Source: Actinomadura soli (GTDB taxonomy: Bacteria > Actinomycetota > Actinomycetes > Streptosporangiales > Streptosporangiaceae). From it: a stretch of 35,789 nt of DNA. Below are positions 30,472-35,789 of the stretch, piece after piece. The notes beneath the pieces were generated by a model. It saw only the letters and a program-made list of their open reading frames with translations. It was not told the origin of the DNA and did no database searches. Position numbers and translations under genes: made by a program. The DNA lies in contig NZ_VCKW01000062.1 of NCBI RefSeq assembly GCF_005889715.1, positions 1-35,789 on the forward strand. Direction: 5' to 3'. The first letter of the stretch is position 1. Each line of letters begins with the position of its first letter.

Positions 30472-31450
30472 GGGGTGGTGGCTGGTCAACGCGGACACGC
30501 TCGCGGGCGGCCGGTTCGTGGTCTCGGCGCTGGCCGAGACCTCCGCGTGCCTGCGTCTCCTGGACGCGGGCGCCGCCGCGCACCCGGGTGAGCGGGCCTG
30601 GCTCGACGCCCATCTGGCCGCGTACCGGCGGCTGCTCCAGCGGGAGCCCGTCACCGCCGCGCTGCTCGATGCCGCCCTCGGCGTCACGACCAAGTGGACC
30701 GCCGACTTCCTCACGCCGCCGCACCCGGGCGTGGGCGCGCCGACGTTCCACGAGGAGCTCGCGACCGTCCGGCGGACGCCGCCCGAGCGGACGCACGCCG
30801 ATCTGGAGGTCTCGCTGGGCCGCCCGCTGCCCGCCGAGCTGCGCCGTCCCGACGTGGCCGGACGGCTCGCCGACCTGCTGGAGTGGGTGTGGACGCACAC
30901 CGTCGAGCCGGACTGGGAGCGCCGCCGCCGCGTCATCGAGGCCGACGCGGTCGCGCGGGCCGGGCAGCTCGGCGGGGGCGGGTGGGCCGCCGCGCTGGAC
31001 GACATGTGCCCCGGGATGCGCTGGCTCGGGGACGGCCGCCTGCAGATCAACGTCCACGACTTCCCGCCGCGGGACATCTCCGGCGCGCGGCTGCTCTTCG
31101 TCCCGGTCACACCGCGTGCGGGCTGGGTGGCGTGGGAGGAGCCGGGCCTCGACCGGTACGTGATCGTCTACCCCTGCGCGGGCCCGCTGGCCGGCGTGGA
31201 CGCCGCCGCCGTGCCCGAAGCGCTCGAACGGCTGCTCGGCGCCGCGCGGGCGAACATCCTCGTCCTGCTCGCGACGCCGCTCAGCACCACGCAGCTGGTG
31301 GCGCTGACCGGTCAGGGGCTCGGCTCCGTCGGCCGCCACCTCAAGGTGCTGCTCGGCGCCCGCCTGATCGACCGGCGGCGGGCGGGACGATCCGTCCTCT
31401 ACTACCGGACGGACACCGGCGACACCCTCGTGGCGGCGCAAACGGGATGA
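30470..31450 (+). CDS. ArsR-type HTH regulator with large N-terminal domain
   Basis: 326 aa. The N-terminal 240 residues (FVVSALAETSACLRLLDAG; LEVSLGRPLPAEL; LLEWVWTHTVEPDWERRR; DISGARLLFVPVT) match the DUF5937-type domain of actinomycete regulators. The C-terminal winged HTH reads ANILVLLATPLSTTQLVALT then LGSVGRHLKVLLGARLIDRR and RSVLYYR. Start ATG 30470 with GGGGAGG as ribosome-binding site. Probably represses itself and the divergent MFS exporter through the palindrome at its start. Confidence 0.88.
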   Translation: MGWWLVNADTLAGGRFVVSALAETSACLRLLDAGAAAHPGERAWLDAHLAAYRRLLQREPVTAALLDAALGVTTKWTADFLTPPHPGVGAPTFHEELATVRRTPPERTHADLEVSLGRPLPAELRRPDVAGRLADLLEWVWTHTVEPDWERRRRVIEADAVARAGQLGGGGWAAALDDMCPGMRWLGDGRLQINVHDFPPRDISGARLLFVPVTPRAGWVAWEEPGLDRYVIVYPCAGPLAGVDAAAVPEALERLLGAARANILVLLATPLSTTQLVALTGQGLGSVGRHLKVLLGARLIDRRRAGRSVLYYRTDTGDTLVAAQTG

Positions 31451-31465
31451 CGCCGCGGTGCGCGG

Positions 31466-32254
31466 TCAGGGCTTGCGAGCGACGCCGCCGGAGCACGACA
31501 CCTCGGGGACGTCCTCATACCCGGGGTCGGGCCGCCATTCCGTCACCGGGACGACGCCGGGGTCGACCAGATCCAGCCCGTCGAAGTAGCGGGCGATCAG
31601 CTCCTGGCGGCGGGGGTGGTACGCCACGCCGCCGCTGCCGGCGTTGTAGGCGCTGATCGCCCGCGTGTAGGCCGGGTCGCGGTCGGTGCCGTCGTAGAGG
31701 GCGAGGTAGCTCCCGGACGGCAGCGCCGCCATGAGCCGGGCCACGATCGACCGCGCCTCGTCGAAATCGCCGACCAGGCCCAGGATGCCCATCAGCATGA
31801 GCCCGACCGGCTTGTCGAGGTCGAGGGTGCGGGCGGCCTCGGCCAGGACGGCGTCGGGGTCGCGCACGTCCGCCTCGATGTAGTCGGTGACGCCCTCGGG
31901 GGTGCTGGTCAGCAGCGTCTTGGCGTGCGTCAGGACGAGCGGGTCGTTGTCGACGTAGACGATCCGGGCCCGCGGGACCAGCCGCTGGGCCACCTCGTGG
32001 GTGTTGTCCACGGTGGGCAGGCCGGTGCCGATGTCGAGGAACTGCTCGATGCCCATCTCGCCCGCCAGGTACCGCACCACCCTGCGCAGCATCTGCCGGG
32101 ACCGCTGGGCCATGTCGACCATTCCCCGGAAGCCCGCGATGACCTGCTCGCCGGCCCGCCGGTCCACCGGGAAGTTGTCGGTGCCGCCCAGCAGGAAGTT
32201 CCAGACGCGCGCCGAATGCGGCACCGTGGTGTCGATCTTGTCCTTCGGCTCCAT
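31466..32254 (-). CDS. SAM-dependent methyltransferase (DUF574 type)
   Basis: 262 aa. TVPHSARVWNFLLGGTDNFP, then DRRAGEQVI, the SAM-binding FLDIGTGLPTVDNTHEVAQ, RIVYVDNDPLVLTHA and DYIEADVRDPDAVL are the signature segments of the actinobacterial DUF574 methyltransferases. Natural substrates are generally unknown; one subset sits in natural-product clusters. ATG chosen at 32254; the frame extends upstream without support. Confidence 0.92.
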   Translation of the reverse strand: MEPKDKIDTTVPHSARVWNFLLGGTDNFPVDRRAGEQVIAGFRGMVDMAQRSRQMLRRVVRYLAGEMGIEQFLDIGTGLPTVDNTHEVAQRLVPRARIVYVDNDPLVLTHAKTLLTSTPEGVTDYIEADVRDPDAVLAEAARTLDLDKPVGLMLMGILGLVGDFDEARSIVARLMAALPSGSYLALYDGTDRDPAYTRAISAYNAGSGGVAYHPRRQELIARYFDGLDLVDPGVVPVTEWRPDPGYEDVPEVSCSGGVARKP

Positions 32255-32419
32255 GATTGATCGTCCCCGGTCGGTCGTCCTCGGGTGTCGTCCCCTTGGA
32301 GGAACGAGGCCCCTCGACAGACACGTACCCAATCGGCGCCGAAGGTCTAGTCTGTCGGCGAACTTGATCAAGCGCGCGGGATCCGGCCCGCCGCGCCGGT
32401 CGCGTGAAGGGATGACGGC

Positions 32420-33892
32420 ATGCGTGGACGACTCTTCCGGATCGCGGTGATCGTCGCCATCGCGATCGGCGTGGTACCGGGCGGCGGCCCGGCGGTCGCG
32501 GCGCCCGCGAAGAACGAGGCCCCGCTGTTACGGTCCACCGACCCGGGGGGCGAGCGCTTCAGGCCGGTCGGGCGGCTGAAGGCGTCGAGCCAGTGCACGG
32601 CGACGGTGATCTCACCGCCCGGCCCCGGGACGGCGCCGGGCGCCCTGGATCCGCGGGCCCGCGCGCTGGTCCTCACGGCCGGGCACTGCGTCGGGCGGTT
32701 CTCGGCCAACGAGGTCCGCGCCGGCCTGGACGCGCCCGCCGGCTGGACGTTCACCCCCGCGTACTTCGTCGACACCGTCGACCGGCACCGGCCGTTCCCG
32801 GTGGCCTCGATCCGGTACGCCACCATGAAGGGCGTCGATCTGGCCGTTGTCGAACTGGCCGCGAGCTACGGCGACCTGGCCGCCATCGACGTCCGTCCTC
32901 TGGAGGTCTCGGCGGCCCCGCCACCGGAGGGCGCGTCCATCGAAGTGGTCCACGCGCCCGTGGACGGCGTGCCGAGTGACCAAGAGTATCTCCGCCGCTC
33001 GCGGTGCCGCAGCGCAGCGCGCACCGACGTGGCGGAGTCGCCCTGGATCTGGCATGGGGCCTCCCCCAACGACTGCGCGGGCATCGCGGGCGGCTCGTCC
33101 GGCGGGCTGGTCGTCCAGCGGGACGGGCGCCGGGTGGTGGCGGTGCTCAACACGACCGTCGAGAGCACCGTGTCGGGGGTGTGCAAGCTGGGGCGGCCCT
33201 GCGAGATCGGTCCCGGCGGCGTGGTGATCCGTCCGGGCACCTCGTACGCGATCGGCGTGGCCCCGCTGTCCGGCTGCCCGCTCGACGACCTCGGCGCGCC
33301 GACCTGCCGGCTGGACCCGGGGCTGGGCGCCGCGCCGTCGGACACCAGGGTCGCCGTCCGGTCGGAGAAGGCCCGGTGGGACGCGGCGCTCGAGGCCGAG
33401 GGCCGGACGCACGCGCGGATCAAGACCGGCCCGCTCGGCCGGACCGACTGCCGCGACCCCGCGGGCTACGGCCGCCCGTTCGCCATCCAGGACCGGCCGG
33501 TCATCGACGACCCGCTGCCGCCACGAGAGGACTTCTACGTCCTATGCGTGGTGAGCGGCAAGGGCTCCGAGTGGGTGCCCGCCCGGTTCGCCTCGTTCAC
33601 GACCGTCCAGGTCGATGACACCCCGCCGGCGGTCGCGCCGGTGGTGAGCGCGCGCGACCTGGACACCCAGTGGGCGGTGGAGCCGATCTTCCAGATCTTC
33701 GAGATCGTGCACTACGACATCAAGTACGGCGCCCGGGACGCGGTCGACTGCGCCGACCCGGCCGGATACCAGCCGTACCGGCGCTTCCCCGCGTTCCTCG
33801 CCAAGACCCAGGCGTGGCGGTACTGCGCGATCGGCTACGACCTCGCGGGCAACGCCACGCCGCCGAAGGCGGTCGACCTGGACCCGGCCTAA
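32420..33892 (+). CDS. Secreted trypsin-like serine protease
   Basis: 490 aa. Signal peptide of about 27 residues (GRLFRIAVIVAIAIGVV...PAVAA). Catalytic triad in chymotrypsin order: His89 (LTAGHC), Asp140 (GVDLAVVEL) and Ser227 (GIAGGSSGGLVV). A region of about 190 residues follows the protease domain. It contains two similar-looking stretches with paired Cys and a 'DCxDPAGY' phrase (DCRDPAGYGRP near 345; DCADPAGYQPY near 440), suggesting a duplicated accessory module. Codon 37 is TTA. Divergent from the methyltransferase gene. Confidence 0.88.
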   Translation: MRGRLFRIAVIVAIAIGVVPGGGPAVAAPAKNEAPLLRSTDPGGERFRPVGRLKASSQCTATVISPPGPGTAPGALDPRARALVLTAGHCVGRFSANEVRAGLDAPAGWTFTPAYFVDTVDRHRPFPVASIRYATMKGVDLAVVELAASYGDLAAIDVRPLEVSAAPPPEGASIEVVHAPVDGVPSDQEYLRRSRCRSAARTDVAESPWIWHGASPNDCAGIAGGSSGGLVVQRDGRRVVAVLNTTVESTVSGVCKLGRPCEIGPGGVVIRPGTSYAIGVAPLSGCPLDDLGAPTCRLDPGLGAAPSDTRVAVRSEKARWDAALEAEGRTHARIKTGPLGRTDCRDPAGYGRPFAIQDRPVIDDPLPPREDFYVLCVVSGKGSEWVPARFASFTTVQVDDTPPAVAPVVSARDLDTQWAVEPIFQIFEIVHYDIKYGARDAVDCADPAGYQPYRRFPAFLAKTQAWRYCAIGYDLAGNATPPKAVDLDPA

Positions 33893-33915
33893 CACGCGGC
33901 CAAGGGAGCGGCCGG

Positions 33916-34998
33916 TCAGGCGCCGGTGTAGGGGGACGCGCTCGACTCGCGTATCCGCAGTTCAGGAGCCAGCGTGATGCGCTCGGGAGGCTCCCCGCGC
34001 ATCATGCGGACGAGGAGGTCGACGCCCCGCGCGCCGACCTCGTACATCGGGTTGCGGACGCTGCTCAGCGGGATCGTGAGCTGCGCGGCGATGGGCACGT
34101 CGTTGAAGCCGACCACGGCGACGTCCCGCCCGGCGCGCAGGCCGCGCTCCCGGAGCACGCCGAGCACGCCGATGGCGGCGAAGTCGCTCACCGCGAAGAT
34201 CGCCGACGGGTGGGGCGCGCGGTCCAGCAGCTTCTCGGCGGCCAGCGCGCCGCCCGCCGCGTCGAAGCTCGCGTGGACGACCTGGTCCCCCGGCACGGGG
34301 TGGCCGCGTTCGGCGAAGTAGCGGGTGAAGGCGGCCGTGCGGTCGATGCCGTTGGCGGCGTAGGGCAGCCCGGCCACCACGCCCACCCGGCGGTGCCCGA
34401 GCGCGTAGAGGTGCTCGGCGGCGAGCTGGCCGCCCGCAAGGTCGTCGCAGGTGACCGAGGGATGGTCGCCCGCCCGCCGGTTGACCAGCACGAACGGGAC
34501 GCCGTGCGCGGCGAAGCCGGCGAGGAACGCGCCGTCCACATGCGCGTCGCCGAAGATCATCGCGTCGACGCGGCGGGACAGCAGCATCGAGACGTGGGCC
34601 TGCCGGGTGGCGGGGTCGTCCCAGGAGTTGCTGACCATGGTGTGGAAGCCGTGCTGGGTCGCGGTGCGCTCGACGCCCTCGTAGATCGACGCGAGCACCT
34701 GGTCGGTCAGCCGGGCCATCATGACGCCGAGGAGCCGGGAGCTCTGCCGCCGCAGCCCGGCCGCCTGGATGTCGGGCACGTAGCCGACCTCCAGGGCGAC
34801 CTGCCGCACCCGCTCGGCGGTCGCCGCCGACGCCGCCCGCGCGCCGCTGGTGGTGCCGTTGAGCACCCGGGAGACCGTGGACACGTGCAGCCCGGTGAGC
34901 TCGGCGATCGTCTTCAGCGTCGCCCGCCCGCCGGACGCCACCGGCCCGTCCGGCTCCGGTTCGGCGGCCTTCCCCTCACTCGCCCCGTGCAAGACCAC
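33916..34998 (-). CDS. LacI-family transcriptional regulator
   Basis: 360 aa from GTG 34998, which has AGGGAA 5 nt upstream. The frame runs to a TTG at 35082 but that start would sit inside the operator. HTH ATLKTIAELTGLHVSTVSRV with the hinge helix region (RVRQVALEVGYVPDIQAAGL), then a periplasmic-binding-protein-like effector domain (LLGVMMARLTDQVLASIYEG, VDAMIFGD, IFAVSDFAAIGVLGVLRERG, DVAVVGFNDVPIAAQLTIPL). The N-terminal extension before the HTH is about 29 residues, longer than usual. Divergent from a membrane protein gene with LacI-type sites between. Confidence 0.93.
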   Translation of the reverse strand: MVLHGASEGKAAEPEPDGPVASGGRATLKTIAELTGLHVSTVSRVLNGTTSGARAASAATAERVRQVALEVGYVPDIQAAGLRRQSSRLLGVMMARLTDQVLASIYEGVERTATQHGFHTMVSNSWDDPATRQAHVSMLLSRRVDAMIFGDAHVDGAFLAGFAAHGVPFVLVNRRAGDHPSVTCDDLAGGQLAAEHLYALGHRRVGVVAGLPYAANGIDRTAAFTRYFAERGHPVPGDQVVHASFDAAGGALAAEKLLDRAPHPSAIFAVSDFAAIGVLGVLRERGLRAGRDVAVVGFNDVPIAAQLTIPLSSVRNPMYEVGARGVDLLVRMMRGEPPERITLAPELRIRESSASPYTGA

Positions 34999-35079
34999 CC
35001 GTTTTCCCTGGCCACACTCGTCGGCCGATTTCCTGGGACCGGCTCTTGACAGCGTCCAGGCTAGCAGTTTCTCATTGTG

Positions 35080-35102
35080 CAAACGTTATAGCCAAACGTT
35101 TG
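35080..35102. promoter_or_regulatory. Putative LacI-family operator pair
   Basis: CAAACGTTTG (35093-35102) is a perfect 10-bp palindrome with the central CG typical of LacI-family sites. CAAACGTTAT (35080-35089) is an imperfect second copy whose centre is 13 bp away. They lie between the divergent LacI and membrane-protein genes, so autoregulation plus control of the neighbour is likely. Confidence 0.6.
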
Positions 35103-35145
35103 TGCAGCCGCCCGGCCACGGCGGCCCCGTCCAGGGAGGTCACCC

Positions 35146-35789
35146 ATGGCGACCGAAGTGATCGCGCCGCGTCGGTCGCGGCTGGTGACCCAGCTGCTGC
35201 TCGTCTGCGGCGGCGCCGTGCTGCTCAACCTCGTCATGCGGGCCGTCGAGGACGGCCTGCCGAGCACGCCGGCCGCGGCGGCGAGCCCGGCGGGGCGCGG
35301 GCTCGGCGAATGGGTCCTGTGGGTCCTGGGCGACACCAACGAGGCGCAGTTCTACAAGACCTCGCTGGGCGGGATCGGGCTGCTGCTGTTCGCCGCCGCC
35401 GCGCACTACGCCGCGCGGCGCCGGCTGCGGGCCAGGGGCTTCGACATCGCCTACGGCACCGATCTGTGGCCCTGGCTGCTGGCGGCGGCCGGGCTCGCCC
35501 TGCTGCTTTCCAACCTGCTGTGGGGCTGGACGCTCGCGCCCGACCTCTGGCAGCCGACGTTCGTGCCGTTCGTGTCCGTGGCGCCGTCGGTCGTCCTCGT
35601 GTACGGGGCGGGCTGGCGGGTCGCGCTGACCGCCGCCGGGCTCGGCGCGGTGCTCACGACGCCGGTGTCGATCCTCGTCGTCGAGCACTTCTGCACGCCG
35701 CTGGATCTTCCGGTGGTCATCGGGAACGTCACCGGCATGTGGGTCGGCGCGCTGCTCGCGTTCCTGATCTGCCGGGGGCTGCCCTGGAT
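35146..35789 (+). CDS. Multi-span membrane protein of unknown function, N-terminal part
   Basis: The ATG at 35146, with AGGGAGGTCA just upstream, opens a frame that stays open to the window edge (214 codons). Hydrophobic segments: QLLLVCGGAVLLNLVMRAV, GGIGLLLFAAAAHYAARRR, LWPWLLAAAGLALLLSNLLW, a stretch around FVSVAPSVVLVYGAGW, VALTAAGLGAVLTTPVSILV, and VIGNVTGMWVGALLAFLIC. At least six spans are visible. I do not recognise the family. Its position opposite a LacI regulator suggests substrate uptake or sensing. Confidence 0.75.
   Translation, partial: MATEVIAPRRSRLVTQLLLVCGGAVLLNLVMRAVEDGLPSTPAAAASPAGRGLGEWVLWVLGDTNEAQFYKTSLGGIGLLLFAAAAHYAARRRLRARGFDIAYGTDLWPWLLAAAGLALLLSNLLWGWTLAPDLWQPTFVPFVSVAPSVVLVYGAGWRVALTAAGLGAVLTTPVSILVVEHFCTPLDLPVVIGNVTGMWVGALLAFLICRGLPW

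Noticed and set aside
34999..35082. Longer LacI protein starting at TTG 35082
   Set aside because: The start would fall inside the operator pair and has no ribosome-binding site; GTG 34998 has AGGGAA at proper spacing.

Overview
The window is very GC-rich DNA with actinomycete-style gene organisation: frequent GTG starts, 4-bp ATGA/GTGA gene overlaps, few TTA codons, and families such as the MGRPEK-type helix-turn-helix protein, the DUF574-type methyltransferase, DUF3052 and an AA10 polysaccharide monooxygenase. I infer a filamentous soil actinomycete, possibly of the Actinomadura/Streptosporangium side. No rRNA, tRNA, CRISPR array or complete insertion sequence was recognised.

Region 1 (1-9240). 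After a regulator running off the left edge (minus strand) and a gene-poor stretch of about 1.36 kb comes a tight five-gene plus-strand operon (1650-8342). It encodes a protein resembling a bare class I (ArgRS-like) aminoacyl-tRNA synthetase catalytic core, a GH3-family acyl-adenylating ligase, a class I HMG-CoA reductase fused to an APH-type phosphotransferase domain, a P-loop (thymidylate-kinase-like) kinase, and a small unknown protein. An IclR regulator with its own operator-like promoter follows, closed by a strong hairpin. I cannot match this combination to any described pathway. It is the best candidate here for an undescribed system, possibly HMG-CoA reduction followed by one or two phosphorylations and amide or ester formation.

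Region 2 (9268-14795, minus strand). A LuxR/GAF regulator, a SnoaL-like protein, an aldehyde dehydrogenase, an acyl-CoA-dehydrogenase-fold flavoprotein lacking the usual catalytic Glu, and a flavin reductase look like an oxidative catabolic set with a two-component flavin monooxygenase. A secreted Cu/Zn superoxide dismutase follows.

Region 3 (15284-21493). An NTPase-TPR protein with a degenerate Walker A and a DHFR-family reductase lead into a decayed zone. That zone holds a ketopantoate-reductase remnant (truncated and frameshifted) and a LeuC remnant (internal deletion and truncation). Next to it are a TetR gene and a divergent PobA-like hydroxylase, whose shared intergenic region carries two copies of one operator-like motif.

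Region 4 (21530-28311). An ABC-2 exporter (two permeases, one with a large extracytoplasmic lectin-like insert, plus ATPase) is divergent from an OmpR-type response regulator and histidine kinase. Then come a maleylacetate-reductase fragment and an intradiol dioxygenase that has lost the segment carrying both iron-binding tyrosines. These look like relics of a hydroxyquinol pathway. A DUF3052 gene follows.

Region 5 (28394-35789). A chitin-type LPMO with a 20-bp perfect palindrome upstream, an MFS exporter divergent from an ArsR-type regulator (with a 9-6-9 palindrome over the regulator's start), a DUF574-type methyltransferase, a secreted trypsin-like protease, and a LacI regulator divergent from a membrane-protein gene cut by the window edge.
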